A DNA stretch of 64,000 nucleotides, from positions 2,859,985 to 2,923,984 of the forward strand of contig NC_088776.1 of NCBI RefSeq assembly GCF_954871325.1, written 5' to 3'. Position 1 is the stretch's first letter. Each line of letters opens with the position of its first letter. Under the pieces are notes generated by a model. It was not told where the DNA came from. It worked only from the letters and a program-made list of their open reading frames with translations, and did not search any database. Shown piece after piece: positions 10,300 to 23,879 of the stretch. A program made the position numbers and the translations under genes. The DNA is from Gordionus sp. m RMFG-2023. Lineage: Eukaryota > Nematomorpha > Gordioida > Chordodea > Parachordodidae.

Positions 10300-13200
10300 T
10301 TTATATAATATTTTTATTTTATTTTATTTTTGATGTGAGAAAACTATATATTGAATAAAAATAAATAAAATTTCAAAAAAATTATAGAATATATTTCGGA
10401 AACAGATTTTGTAAAATGCACTAAATAATTATTTAAAGTTAGAAAATAGAAAGAATAATAATTTTCTAGGCCCGTTTTTTCGGTAGACAGGTATTTAGAA
10501 TACTACTCTACAAAATTTAAACAATTATATCATGAAATTTTAGCAATTTATAATTTATATAATAATATAAACTTTAATTCAATATTGGCTTAGAATAAGC
10601 ATGTAATATAATGCAATTATTATAGTATATGTACCTCCATAATAATAACTATATACTAAAATAAGTTTTTTTTTAAAATGACTTGTAAGTTTTTTAATAT
10701 AACAAATATAAATTAATATATATACAAGCACTTTATCGAAAAAAAATTTGGAACTGGAAAGATAGAAAAAAAGGATAGTTGAAAGACTTCCCATTAACAT
10801 ATGAAGAATTTTAAAAAGCCTATTTAAAATGGAAGGGATAAGTTGCCCAATGCGAATTCCTTAATCTCACTTTAAGACATCCTTTTCTCTATTTAAAAAA
10901 TGGGGAAAACTGAACAATCCTTTTCATAAATTTTGTAAAAAAAATAGATCTTGAATTTAAATATTGTTCCTTTTTAGGAACATTATAATTTTTTTACTAA
11001 AAAAAAATTTTCCTTTTTTTAAAAAAAATCATAGATATTATATTAAATATAAATATTAAAAATTCGCCTTATATGTTTTTTTGCGAAATAATCATAAATT
11101 TATTCAATCTTATAAGAATGTATCAGCTCAACTTTTCGGATGGGTTTAAAAATAGTTGAGAACGAAATTTATAAAAATTGGCCAATTACATGTTTAACTT
11201 AAAAATATCTTCTTAAGCAATTTAATACAAGCGATCATCAACTCGAATTCCTGGATTATAGAAGGCTTAGGCACTGGAATATGAAATGGATCATAATATA
11301 TTTTGAAAATATGACTTCTATATAAAGTTAAATTTTTCTATTACAAAAATTATGAAACAAAAAAAGTTTAAACATGGGATCCCGTCAAGATTTAGTATCT
11401 CGGGGACGCCTTCAGATCAAAAAATCGCTGCTAGGACGTTTGACTTTTATTATTTAAACAAAACTTTATAATTAGAAAGTATTCGATATTTCAATAAATG
11501 CATCATATATAAATAACTGTATTAAAATAATTAAGAAAGTTATTTATTAAAAAAAAAACCTATTGGTGCATTAGTCCATTGAAATCCATAAGGTTGATTT
11601 GGTATTGCCCCCGCATAATCTGCAATTAACAAAGATTTATTGGTTTATATTAAAATGGAAAAATATAAATGAATTAATCATCTCAGCTATTATGCCTGAG
11701 CAAATATTCAAAACAAGTTTCATTTGTTGAACCCATAAACGTGAAAAGAGGGGTGGGTGGGGTGGAATGGCAATATTAATTTTTTAATTAATTCACCTAT
11801 TTGATTTATCACTTATATTCATAAAAAGATATTTATTTTTGTATCATAGAAATAATAATATAGATATTTAAATAACTTAACTTATTATTGAGTTGCAACT
11901 TTACAATTTAACTTAGTTAGCTTTAAAGGTTGGCCATGGGGATGGGAGGTATTTCAAAAATTTTTATTGGATGTTAGTACATTTATAATCTCTTTTTTTT
12001 TATCAAACGCTTATTAAAAAACAAATAAAAAAATAACTATGGAATCTTGCGTATAATTATTAAAGATCAAAGGGAAAGATGACAAAATATAAAAAAAAAA
12101 TTTGCTACTGAAAAAATTTCCATACCCTATGATAAACATGATTTAGAATTATGGTGTATAATAAATATGGAACGATCATACATATCTTGTCTTGCATTTA
12201 CATGGACTTTTAGCAGTGCTAGGAGTTTTAATATAAAATAGGATAGCGCCTAACAAGATGAGAAATTATTTAAAAGTGCAAAGACACTGCTAAGCTTAAA
12301 TATTCAATCCAATAATTTGAAAACCAACGAATCTAATTGCCAGTTTTGGAGGATCTTATTTGAAAACATATCAAAATTATTTATGGCACAATGCATCTAG
12401 AACCTTAAAGAATGCAGGAAAAAATTATGCATTGCGGGTAATATTATAGATGCTTCCCAACATTTAACTAAAAAATAATTAACATAAACTTTAATAAATG
12501 GAAATCATGTAAATTTAATTGTAATTGTCATCATAAATTTACCTCTTGGTCCAGAATTATGTACTAAATTATTTTTAAAAATGAATATTCAATTTTAACA
12601 ATATATGAAAATAATATTATTATTTTTTTTTTAAATGATAAATAGATATACAAAATTGAATTGAGATATATATATTAGATAAATATCCAAGTATTATGAA
12701 TTTATTATTTTCAGGACTATTGCATAGGTTTGAGAAACCACAAGGAAACGGGTCATTGGAATTACAAGAAGGTTCTATAACGTAATAAAAAAAATTGGAA
12801 AATTTTTTTGTTTTTTGTGTGCTGAGTTTTTTTTGTCAATTTCAGGCGTTTAAAATTTCACATATATTAAGACCTCCCATTTCCAGTAAATATATTTATT
12901 ATTAATACAATTAATACCGCAGCTTTGTAGTTACATCATATAAGATTTTGATTAAATAGAGTGATTGTATTTTTTTTAACCAGAGAAGTAGTGTTCTTAA
13001 ATTGCTCGTTTTGATCTCGGAAAATATTACGAAATTTTGGTAATAGCTGGCACAAAGGTTTGGACATCATTATTCAAATTTTATATCGTATTTTAATTTT
13101 AATTTTTCTTGTACAAATCATCCTAATTTTGTAATAATGGGTCAAACATTTCGAATGTACCATGGTTCATATTTTCTTTTAGGATATTTTTTTTGAGGCA

Positions 13201-14755
13201 GATATTTTTGGGATTTCATAATTAGAATATAAAAATAATATTATAAATAAATTTGCCATTTTCATCGGGCAAAATAAGTCTGACCATTAATAGATATACG
13301 ATGTCTCTAAATAATGAGCTATTGTATGAGGGATAAAGGAAGCCTTTCTTAATGATGCTAACAAATAAGCCACTCTGTTAAATTTATAAAATAGACCCAA
13401 GGGTACTCAAAACAAAAAAAAATTATATGCTTATTTTTTTTATTTTAGTGAGATTAAAGATAATTAAGGGATTACAATGAATGTGAAAATTTTTGTGCTA
13501 ATTGATGGTTGTGTAGAATACATTATTTTAAAGTGCATATATTTTATTATGTTATATTTTTAATAAATAAAGGATTATATAAAAAAATAGGGGGAAATAT
13601 CGGCAACAAATTAACCAGGAGTTATTGGGATGTCACTCAATGTTGCTTTTGTAATTTTTGGAAATGTTGGTTAAGCATATTTCTTTGCAATTACAAATTT
13701 TCTTGAATAAAATAGCTATCAGAAACCCCATCAATAAGTCCAATGAATCACTTTATTGATGAGGCATACTATCTGCTATTGATTGCTATAATTTCTGGAA
13801 AAAAATGCCATAGCCATAAACATAAAATCTAAACGCTCATTTCTGTAACTTATATGTAGCTTTTATATCTACGATGGGAACCAAATAATCAGAGCAGAGG
13901 TGGGTAATATGTGTGAATAAACAAAAAAAATTCCTAAATAGTTGCTTGCATGCCATCTATTTGCAGTGATTAATATAGTCAAACCTTTACGTTCATATTT
14001 TATAACCTTATTTGGACATGGACGTTTCTTCTACTAATTCATTAACCTACCTTCCCTTTTCTTTAGAAAAAGCTTTAAAAACGAATTGATTTGTTCATAA
14101 GTTGTCTTAAAACTTAAAAATCTTGGTTCAATTATTTTACGATTGTTCGTTATCTATCCCACTTGAATCCATTTTTTTTCATTTAAAAAGCTCAAATAAT
14201 TTACATCTAATGGCATATCTACCAACATCATAAATCACAGCTGGCTGCATTCCCACATAACTAAAACATATATTCAATATTGCAATTTTCCTAAAGGTAA
14301 TATATCTTAATTGTGAGCGTGTCACATCCGATTTTGCATTTCTATTAAAAACTTCATTAAGTTTTTTTGGTTCTCTTCCTTCTATTCCTACGACTAACAA
14401 GTCTTATAAATTGTGCTCATTCACCTTCTTCCAAGTAATGATAAAATATGTCACAACTTTCTAAAAAATAATGCTTTAGAAATGTCACAGGCAATCTCTT
14501 AATTCTACCCAGTCTTTTACTCGTATTGTTGTTAAAAAAGATTTGATAAAAATAGAATTTTAGAAAAAATATCCCTTTCTTAGCTTAGTATTACAAATGA
14601 CATTAAATCTCATTATTATATATTCGAAATGTTCCAACAAATGATTTACTGTTAAAACAAATTAGAAAAAAATAACTAAGTGTATTTTCCAATATTCGTA
14701 CCAATAGTTCCTTAATCGAGCCTTTAAATACCTATATTTATTGTTGTAGCCAATA
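10300..14755. other. AT-rich intergenic spacer
   Basis: No gene that I can support. A 73-codon minus-strand frame (14179-14400, beginning MLVVGIEGREPKKLNEV) has more balanced composition than its surroundings but matches nothing I recognise. It could be an exon or chance. A GTTCCT-TTTT-AGGAAC hairpin lies at 10966-10981. Confidence 0.6.
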
Positions 14756-14759
14756 TTTT

Positions 14760-15620
14760 GCTAAGGAGCAGAGAGAAGGGAAGGCTGGCACTATTAGATG
14801 GAATTTTTCTTAATTAAATTATAGAGATCTTTAGGTTCACTTATTGTAAGCCTTTGGCTATAGTTTTACGTTTTCACTATATTTTAAATATAAAATTTTA
14901 AAATATTGTCGTTGTATTTTAAAAAAAATTTATTAACTTTTGACTTATTTTTTTTTTCTTTTAATTCTTGTTTAAATTGATACATCGCATGCATTTTTGG
15001 GATTGAGAGAAAGGGGGGTGGAGATGTAGAGGGGAAATTTTTTTTATTACCTTAAAATAATATTTACCAGAACAGGAAAATTTCTGAAGAGAGGTGTGGG
15101 GGAATTCCTTCACTGTTTTTTTCTCAAGAATATTATGATTTTGATTCCCTTTATCTTATGTCATTATTAAAACTTATCGTTATTTATCTATCAAATAAAC
15201 ACTTCTTGGTTAATTAAACCGAGTTTATTGTTATTATTATTTTTTTCTTAATATATTAATATAAAACAATTATTTATCAATCATTCCTACTCATGCACAA
15301 GCCACTCTAGTATACCATACATGCAAATCTTTAGAATCATATATTGACATCTATTTTGTTCAAAAATTTAGAAATCCTAATGTTTCGAAGAAAGACAAAT
15401 ATGTGGGCAAGTAATATATTTGAAATTTTTAAGCTACTATCCGGACAAATGATTAATATATGATGTATGTACATCCTATTTTTGGTTTATACAATTAATA
15501 TAATATTTATATAAATTTACTCTGTCCAAAATGTCCTTGGATAAGAACAGTTATAGTAATTAGCAAGAAATATTTAGATAGCATAATTAAGTTTTATTAT
15601 TTTATTAATAAATAGTAAGG
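14760..15620. repeat. Interspersed repeat, copy 1 (partner at 26765-27190)
   Basis: The block around 14825-14865 (GGTTCACTTATTGTAAGCC, then TTTGGCTATAG) reappears inverted at 26772-26806. The block 15390-15600 (GAAGAAAGACAAATATG..., ATAGTAATTAGCAAGAAATA) reappears in direct orientation at 26965-27170. The two copies are diverged. Family not recognised. Confidence 0.55.
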
Positions 15621-16797
15621 TAAAAAATATTTATTTTTTTTAATTTTAATTTAATAAAAATAGTTTTCTGATAAATTATACAATAATTTCAAAGTTTTTA
15701 TATTATAATTTTTTTTTTTTTTAAATTTTTAAAAAGAATTTTAAAATTATTTTTAGATCTATTTTTATAACTCAATTTCTTGCAAGGATCTAACTTGTTT
15801 ATACTTAGCCTTCTCTTATCTTAATAATTATTTTTGTAGATATTTATGAGTTATTTTCGTATCTAGTTCCTATTTTTCTATTTCATAAATTTATTAATAA
15901 ATTTATATATAGTAATATTTAGCGTGCGTTGGATACAAATTTAGACCTTTTTTTTAAATTTTAATAGTAAATTTTTATAGTATTATATTTAGCATTTGGG
16001 CTATAAATAATATTGTACAAATAAGTTGGGGAGCTTTTTATCTAAATTTATATAGAATTTTATTTAGTGTCTGAGTTAAAAATAATCTTGTAAAAAATAA
16101 GTTAGAGTTTTCTATCTATACTATTTTTTCAATTTTTTTAAGGCTAGGGCTGGTTTTCCCAAAATATAAATGAATATAATGTTTAAAAAAGAATGTCCAA
16201 ATCCTGATAGGCTAACTAGAAAAAAAACATCTGGAACTTTTTTTTTTGTAAAATGAATCAATCTATGTCATATATCTAAAGCCAATTTCAATGTCGATCT
16301 TGTATTCCCACTACCCCAGGGATAGGGGCCACTTACATTAGCCAAAACAAAATTTAAATAAAATAAATCTGATATTGAAGACTTATATCAAAGCTATGAG
16401 GGAGCCATGTACATTAGTAATGCTGACTGGTGTTCATCTCATATATATGCTAATCTTAGTCCAAACCTAATTTTAGGGAAATATAGCTAATTTGTAAATT
16501 TATATAAAGCTCTTTACTCTAACCCATCCCACATCCATTTAGCCTATTATACTTGGGATTGGGTAACATAACACTGAGATAAATATAAATATTATTATTA
16601 ATTAATATTACAGTAAACCTAGTGATTTTATTTAATCCCAATCTATATCCAGTCTTTACTAAGATCCACTAATCTAGTTTCAGTTTAAAAAAAAATTTTT
16701 TTTTAACTATATACAAATGCAAGCCACTGTTATAATAGCTACCTTTACTTTTACAAAATCATTCTACCAAATTTTATATTTTTCATCAATATGGCAT

Positions 16798-17002
16798 CAG
16801 TGTTGTTAAACGGCTCAGAGAAAAACGACTCTTAATTTATTAGTAAAAATATTATACAAGCCCCAGCATTTTTCTCACAGGTGGCACAAAGGGTTGAACA
16901 TCTATTAACCAAATCTCGAGGCTTAGATAATATTTTTCTGGCTAAAATATTGAGTTAACCGTTTTTAAAAATCGTCTCAAATCGAGCTCTTAAACAATAC
17001 TA
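16798..17002. mobile_element. hAT-type MITE, TGTTGTTAAACGGCT family
   Basis: This 205-bp element starts CAGTGTTGTTAAACGGCT and ends with the imperfect inverted copy AGCTCTTAAACAATACTA. The 8-bp target duplication TATGGCAT is perfect (16790-16797 and 17003-17010). There is no coding capacity. Related copies lie at 19659, 29166 and 31838. Confidence 0.88.
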
Positions 17003-17627
17003 TATGGCATATTGTCTAGTGTAATGGAATTCTTATATAATAAATATTTTTAAAAAAAATAAGGCATTTTTCATTATAAATTATATAAAATAGCATATAT
17101 TTTTTCAAGTCGGTATTTATTCGATAATATTTCCGGCAGCCATCGCTTTAAATTTTCTATTCTATATTATCCAGAAAAAAATATTTTCGCACAGCCTATA
17201 CTATATTATGCAACACGATATTTTTTTTTTCAATATTATTGTTCATTAATTTTTTAAAATAACACATCTATATTTTCCAGGACAATTTTGTAACATAAAT
17301 GATTATATAAAATTCTTATAATTATAAAGGCGAATTGGGATAATCTCCATTTTCTTATCCTAGCTAATATATAAAAATAAAGACTCAGTATTACATTAAA
17401 AGTTAGTCATTGGACCGCTCCAGCGTTTAAAAATTCGGGATGTTTTGGTTTTCAAATAAAAACTATACTCAATCTTTAATAATGTGCATAATATAATAGG
17501 TCATTGAAAAAAAAAGATTTTAAAATTTTCACACTGAAATAGCACTTATATTACCTTTGATTAAAATATCGCCAACAATTTACAATAATGTAACTCTTAA
17601 AATTGCCTTCTTATATTTTACCTTTAT

Positions 17628-18557
17628 CAGGGGTGCGAACCCAGCAAATTTTAGCCCAAGTTCGGTTCGGTTTTAGGTTCGGTTCGGTTCAGGGAAATAT
17701 TTTGAACCCGAATTTTCGGGTTCAGCTCGGGTTTAAAAACTTTTGATGTGATAAAAAAAAAATTTATATTTAAATCATAATTAAAAAATTGGACATAAAT
17801 TTGTTATAAAAAATTAATTTTTTATTTTATTTATAGGCAAAATATAATTAAAAATACAAAGCAGTCGTGTATCAATTTTATTTAAAAATTTTATTAAGAA
17901 CGTATATCCTTAAATTAACAATATAATAATTTATACTTAGACTTCAGAGTTGTTAAAAGATACTTTTTAAATGGATCTAGATACAGATACATCGTCTAAA
18001 ATAATATCTAGATACCGATATTTTAATCAAAAATCTTTCTAGATACACATTTTTATATCTAGATACAGGATCTAACTTGTATCTAGATCCTTTAACAACT
18101 CTGTTAGACTTGTTCACTTTTATTTCCTTCTTATTACTAATCTTTGAGAATTAGTTATAAATTAAAAATAAATGGCGTAAATGAATTCGATTGCGTAAAA
18201 TTTATAAACAACTCCAATAGCAATCTTTGAGAATAAATTTAAAAAATTTTTAAAAATGGTGTAAATGAATTAAGTTGTTTCAAAATTTATTAACGCTTCA
18301 CTTAATTGGAATTTGAAAATATTTCTAAAATCTCAGTCGAATTATTAATATTTATATTTGAAATTATACAAATATCTTAATATATGATTTTAAACAATAC
18401 ACTGAACCCGGTTGAACACGGGTTCGAATAAAATTTTCGGGTTCGGTTCGGGGTTTTGAAAATTTTATAAACGGGGTTCAGATTCGGTTCAGGTTCAGAT
18501 ATTTTCCCAAAAAACCCGGGTTTTCTTCTTCGAGTTCGGGTTTGATTCGAATCCCTG
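17628..18557. mobile_element. Non-autonomous element with CAGGG(G/A)TKCGAA inverted ends, split by a nested MITE
   Basis: The left end is CAGGGGTGCGAACCC and the right end is the complement of CAGGGATTCGAATC, with GGTTCGG-rich subterminal blocks at both ends (17660-17745 and 18405-18540). Flanks ACCTTTAT and AGTTTTAT share 6 of 8 bases, a decayed 8-bp target duplication. A younger MITE sits inside at 17945-18103. Apparent reading frames in the TTCGGTT-rich blocks are repeat artefacts. Confidence 0.72.
17945..18103. mobile_element. hAT-type MITE nested in the 17628 element; shares ends with the 48791 hAT
   Basis: This 159-bp element starts CAGAGTTGTTAAAAGAT and ends with TTTAACAACTCTG. The perfect 8-bp duplication TTAGACTT lies at 17937-17944 and 18104-18111. 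Its interior is an imperfect palindrome of TCTAGATAC motifs. The first 17 bases equal the terminus of the autonomous-length hAT at 48791-52758, read inward from its right end. Confidence 0.92.
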
Positions 18558-19129
18558 AGTTTTATGATCAAAAAATGACTTGATAAAAAAATTAGAAAAA
18601 AAAAATTATCATTTTTTTGAAAACACCGATAAATTTTAACAAAATTAGTAAAAAGATATTTATAATATAAAATATAAATACAATTAATAAAATAATAAAA
18701 TAATAAAAAAACACATAATTTATCTATTTATAAATTAACATTATAATACTTTTTATATATAATAAATAATAAAACTAATAATAAAACTAATAATAAAAAA
18801 TATGATAGTAATTTTTAAAAAAAAACAGGATATAATTCTATTTATAAAATTACATAATATATAATACTTATTTTGTATCAAAATAAAATATATTTTAAAA
18901 TATCATTGTGATATACTGATTATAGAATAACACAATATAAATAAAATATAAATTATTTCAAAAAAAAATTTTTTTTTAAACGCAAGAGTGTGTCGTCTCT
19001 AAGTTGATGGCAGAACTAAAATACATTGTGTATACCACACTACATATCTTAAATTTTTTGCGATTACCCGTCGGACATAACCCAATACTGAAAAGTTATT
19101 TGACCTAGGTTATAATGAAAGAATTTTGG

Positions 19130-19505
19130 TCAAGGCCTGTTATAGTGCCGTCTATTCGTGATTTTCATAGGGCCTAATATTTCGAGCCATGCCCGGAATT
19201 TTTTTTAAGAAATTTTACCGGCCCGACCCGAATTTATTTAAATTATAAAAAATTAATTTTTAAAAATTATTCAAAATAAAAGACATATGTTATATGCCGA
19301 CTAGTTTCTATAAATAAAATAAAATATTTTTATTTTACATTAAAAAAATTCAGCATAAAAATTGATAAATTTAGATATATTAAAAAAAATTTCCAAAGCC
19401 TGTTAGGCCCAACCAGCCCGAAGCCAATTTCATTTTTAAAAAAGCCCGGACAGCCCTGACCTGAAGCCCATTCGGGCCGGACCGGGCCTACTTTTGCAGA
19501 TGTCT
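19130..19505. repeat. GC-rich repeat with GGGCCTAAT / CGGGCCTA ends
   Basis: Two GC-rich blocks (19165-19230 and 19400-19495) full of GGCCCGACCCGAA-like motifs flank an AT-rich core and are roughly inverted to one another. TAGTGCCGTCTATT on the left and TCTACTGTCTATC on the right give a weak direct repeat GTCTAT. Relatives are at 26410-26575 and 63885-64000. Probably a MITE or another small non-coding element; class uncertain. Confidence 0.55.
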
Positions 19506-19658
19506 ACTGTCTATCAACTCATGGAATTTTTCGAATTTAAAAAATAATAAAATCTAGAATCATATTTTTGGGGATAAAAACAATAAGCTAATGCCAAAAG
19601 TAAAATCCTTTTATTATTATAATAGTTATAATAATTTTTTCGTAGCTATTCGAACAGG

Positions 19659-19871
19659 TAGTGTTGTTAAAAGGGCCCGAATCGGCTCTAATTCCAATCA
19701 AAATTTTAACCAAAAATAACATAAGATAAGCCTAAATATTTGCATATAGCTAGCAGAATTGCTTGGACATCTATTTACCAAATCGCGATGCTTACGTGAT
19801 ATTATTTTAACTAAGATATTAATGGGGCCATTTTGAAAAATCAACCCAAGTCGGGTTTTTTAAAAACACTA
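19659..19871. mobile_element. hAT-type MITE, TGTTGTTAAA family
   Basis: It begins TAGTGTTGTTAAAAGGG and ends TTAAAAACACTA. Flanks CGAACAGG (19651-19658) and CAAACAGG (19872-19879) are an 8-bp target duplication with one difference. The interior resembles the 16798 element (TTACCAAATCGCGATGCTTA against TTAACCAAATCTCGAGGCTTA, the same block in diverged form). Confidence 0.85.
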
Positions 19872-20279
19872 CAAACAGGTACAGACATGAATAATCACAA
19901 GGTAACATAGATTGTGGAGTGAGGAAAAAAAATTTACTCAATATTTTAGGTTAATTGAAAAAAATATATTTTATCGGCTCGAAGTTGTCGTTTAATCAAA
20001 TGGTTATTTTTTTTTCCTCATATATCTTCTTACCCTCCCTGGGTTTAATGACTCTTTTGCAAAATATTATCTTGTAAATTATTTGTAAGATACTTCAAAA
20101 ATTAGGTATAAATTACTTAAATACTATAATTTTCACTTTCTTTATTTGATTTATAAAAATTTTAAATTGATGCTTAACAAAAATTTAATAATTTTAATAC
20201 GTGCCGAACTACTCGCATTGGCTATTTAAATATGAATAAAATTTAAAGTAACTTCTTACCTGATCCTAACAAATATAGG

Positions 20280-21640
20280 CGCCAGAAGTTTTCACTCGGC
20301 ATGAGAGAGAAAGACAAGGCATCCAAAGGGACTAAGATCGACCTCAAATAGGCGTTTTTCTCAATCCCTTTGGCACAAAGTAGGAAGAAGCATTTTGGGT
20401 TCGCCATGTAAAGCTCAAAATATCAATATAAAACGCTCCAGATGGAGACCAGCTTCTCCCCTTATGCGTTGCAAAATGTAGTTCTAGAATTGTACGCAAT
20501 ATTGGTGATAAAAGCAAATTATTCCGTCTACCTTGATGACACCATCATTTTCAATTCGGATGACCGGTTAATTTAACGATACCACCACTTTCTTAGATAT
20601 GGTCGCCGCTTGGGGTCTAGCCATTAACGATGCTAAATCTATTTTTACCTCAACAGATAAAATAATTTCGCCGTGAAAGCCGCAGAGATAGACAAGGACA
20701 ATAAATCTCAGTTAAGATTCTGCCAGCTTATTTTATATAAATATTCTTTACAATCCGTGAGTATCGAAAGGGATATCGCTCTAGAGGTCCTAGGTATACT
20801 AAACCATTATGCATATTCTATAACAGTTCCAGAGTATTCGCGCCATATTATGACGCAATGCTGAACCCGGACAAAACTCCCCCATAGATTATCTTTGGAG
20901 CATATCCTAAAACTGTGGCAGCAATCTCAGCTCTGATGAAACCCTTCCCATTTACATTCCCAGTCAACAAATCAGCCATGTGTACGCCTCCTCCGCCCAC
21001 CTCAGTATAGCGGAGGCTTTTTCTGAGAGTTACTCATTCTTCGAAGAGGCCAAACACGCATTCGGTATCCCAGATGTTCACCCCACACATCAACCATAAA
21101 GAACTGCCCGCAATCTGGGTGGGATATAAATACTCGACGAACAAATACAAACGGGTCTCAGTACAGTAACCGAGCCAAGTATCGTATACTATAATCAGGA
21201 AAAAAACCTCTAGATCCACACCCTGCAAACACCCAGTAACAAGGATTGTGCTTTCAATTGTGTTTCACAACTTCGTTCATCTATCACGCAACATAACGGA
21301 TTTCTTCGCAACAAAACCTCGTGAAAGATCCAAATAGGACATGGATAGCACGAAGAAGCTCATGCCATGTTACACAATATGAAACTCGGGGGATTGCTTC
21401 AGATCGACGAGACGACTCCATGGATACTAAGAGAATCAACCCCCTATACCCGACCGACGAAGTGGACGGACTAAGAGAAGAAGTGGACCTCTCAGCCATG
21501 GAACGAGAGTTCGATCCGATGATTTTCGACAGAGCACTCGACCTCTTAATACAATAAACGAGTACAGCGAAGAACAATCTCCTGCCCTCGAGGAACAATA
21601 ACCCACCCCTTTCATTACCTGTTTTCAAAATATATATATA
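20280..21640 (+). mobile_element. Broken retroelement fossil (LTR-kin, reverse transcriptase region)
   Basis: A GC-richer island stands out from its AT-rich surroundings and contains recognisable reverse transcriptase motifs, including YLDD with the usual hydrophobic flanks, on the plus strand. The motif style resembles the DIRS/Ngaro or Ty3-like side of the retroelements rather than the LINEs elsewhere in this window. It is clearly broken, with several breaks. No terminal repeats could be delimited. The base composition suggests a fairly late arrival or a donor with higher GC; its age cannot be dated from one copy. Confidence 0.6.
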
Positions 21641-22689
21641 TAATCAATATTAATAAAAATAGCGTTAATTTCTTCTGTTAGTCGTTATAGCTTATGTATA
21701 TATAATACCGATCCTGGATAAATATGATCGGAAATCTTTGGTAGGTGCGGCTAAGAAATAAAGTCCCGTGCCTATATAAAGCCACATTAGGAACATAACA
21801 ATTATATTTTTGAAATTGTTTTATCCCTAATATAACGCCCTACCTCCCAAAAATTTCTACGCTTCTTATACTAGATTAGCTCCTCTTTTTATCTTTACAA
21901 ACAAGTTACAATTTACTCTGTAAGCCGCCATACATATTTCTTGTTTATAGTTTATAACTTCTCTGAATGTAATATGATAAATAGAAGTTAAATAAAATCA
22001 AAAGTCCGGCGAGACCACGGGGTCCTCCAGTATCTTTTGACACTGGGGGGGGGGCAAAAATCAAACTAGGGGTTTCATATATGTTCTTTAACTTTTACAG
22101 AGTAGAAAACTATTCTATAATATCATTTTTGTTGAAGGAGAGGCAGTTAATATCGGAAAACGATTCTCTGCATATAAAAAAAAAATGAGAAGAATATCAA
22201 TGAAGCTTTGATCATACTCATAAATATATCTACATTTTATTTATTTTTTCCCATATTATTGTTTTAAAAAAAATGAATGACCAATTGTTCTCAGACAAAT
22301 CTACTGATAATTGAAAGCAAAGAGGAACGTTGGGTAAGGAGAAGGTGAAGGAGGTGAGTGCCATTCCCCACTACGTATAAGACCCCATCTATATTTTTAA
22401 AAAAAATTTTTTTTATAATTTTTTAAGATTTTTTAAAGTTATAAAACACCAGGGATATGAACCCTAACCCGAACGTTCAAGAATTTTAAATTTCATTTTA
22501 TTGGGAATTTTGATAACAGGAACTTAACCGAAACCGATGGTTTAATGAGTTTTCCTTAAATTGGTCTCTGTTTGTTCTGTGGTTTCAAAATGCCCGACCA
22601 AACAACACATATTAAACATCGATTTACACAAAAAAAAAGTGCTTGTTAAAAATCCTTTTATAATATCATTTTTATGCAGATAAAAAAAT

Positions 22690-22938
22690 TTTTTTTAACT
22701 CGGGTCTATGATTTAATGATATGGAGTACGATTAGTGTCTGTCAATATTGCCAAATTTCGAGGGTTAGATAATATCTTTTTTTGGGGGCCAAAATTTTGA
22801 ATCAGCTGATTTTTTTTAACTCGGATCTTTGATTTTAATGATGCCTAATACGAAGGGCCTGTCTATATTGCCAAATTTCGAGGGTTAGATAATATCTTTT
22901 TTTGGGGGCCAAAATTTTGAATCAGCTGATTTTCATCA
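22690..22938. repeat. ~120-bp tandem duplication
   Basis: The block from TTGCCAAATTTCGAGGG to TTTTGAATCAGCTG occurs at 22750-22810 and again, identical over about 65 bp, at 22869-22935. Upstream halves are more diverged (AACTCGGGTCTATGATT against AACTCGGATCTTTGATT). The sequence resembles the interior of the 16798-type MITE, so it may be a rearranged member. Confidence 0.8.
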
Positions 22939-23879
22939 CTTCTAAATTGAGGTTTTTCTAACGATACAAAATACGACATAATTTTTAAATTTTTAGTAAC
23001 CTCATGTTTTCTGAAGTTGTGCGTCATTCTATAAATTAAAATTTTTAGCCTATAAATGTGTTTTTTCCGACAATGTGTCATTTTTTCAAATCATTTTTTC
23101 AACTTTAAAATCATTTTTTAAACGCGATTTTTTAAAAATTTAAAAATTCGATATTGACCAGAAATGTATTCGGCATGTTTAGAAAACATCTATCCTATGA
23201 GTCGTAAATAATTTTGCTGGTTAACCCTTTAAGTCATTTTATAATTTACCTATAAAAAAAGTCTATGGAAAAAAACGATGTTTTATTTTTTTAATTAGGC
23301 TCAAAAGTTTATATCGAAATTGGTCTGAAATTTCTAGGGTAGGTAGGTTTTCCTAACATGATAGGATACATTTTCAGTTCAATCTCCCTCGACAAACATT
23401 GTGGATAGAAATCCTGAAATCCCTCTTTCCCAACCTCATAGGATTTTTCCATCCTATGTTTATCATTCTTTTCAACCCTAATTTAGGATATATCTCCCAT
23501 CCTTTAGGGTTAGGGGTACTCTTGGAAATTTTCAAAAACGAGCTCAAAAAATTGATTTAAAGTTGACAAAATAACGCATTTACTGGAAGAAAGAAAAACG
23601 CATTTAACCGCTAACATATATAAAATTCTTATTCACTTATTTCGCATAAATATCCTTAGAGTTGAGATGTATTTCTATTATTAATTGGCAGCGCTTTTTT
23701 AAAAAATTTTATATGAATTTCATACAATTTTTCCATAAAACTGTATAAAACTGTATAAAACTTAATATATATAATTTATAATTAAATTTTTCAATATATA
23801 TATTTTTTTAAATGTAAATTATAAATGAACTCAAAGGTTAATATAGCAAAATTTTCTACGATTCATAAGCTATAGGTGA

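Larger units (their letters stand above)
6640..10300 (+). mobile_element. LINE with restriction-like endonuclease, copy B, nearly full length
   Basis: This non-LTR element has one long coding region: an N-terminal Zn finger, reverse transcriptase, CCHC knuckle and PD-(D/E)XK endonuclease, in the order used by early-branching LINE clades. Upstream of the first methionine (7537) there is a pyrimidine-rich leader and a repeat block at 6880-7200 that may be part of its 5' UTR. The 3' end is placed near 10260-10300 by similarity to copy A. The copy is inactive: the coding region changes frame or stops several times. The 5' boundary is uncertain because the foldback element ends only at 6530. Confidence 0.85.

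Noticed and set aside
18377-18571. Minus-strand frame rich in EPEPN / NRTRK residues
   Set aside because: Translation of the GGTTCGG-rich end of a non-coding element.
23505-23520. Telomere-like TTTAGGGTTAGGGG
   Set aside because: A single occurrence of about two units with no array; chance or a common motif.
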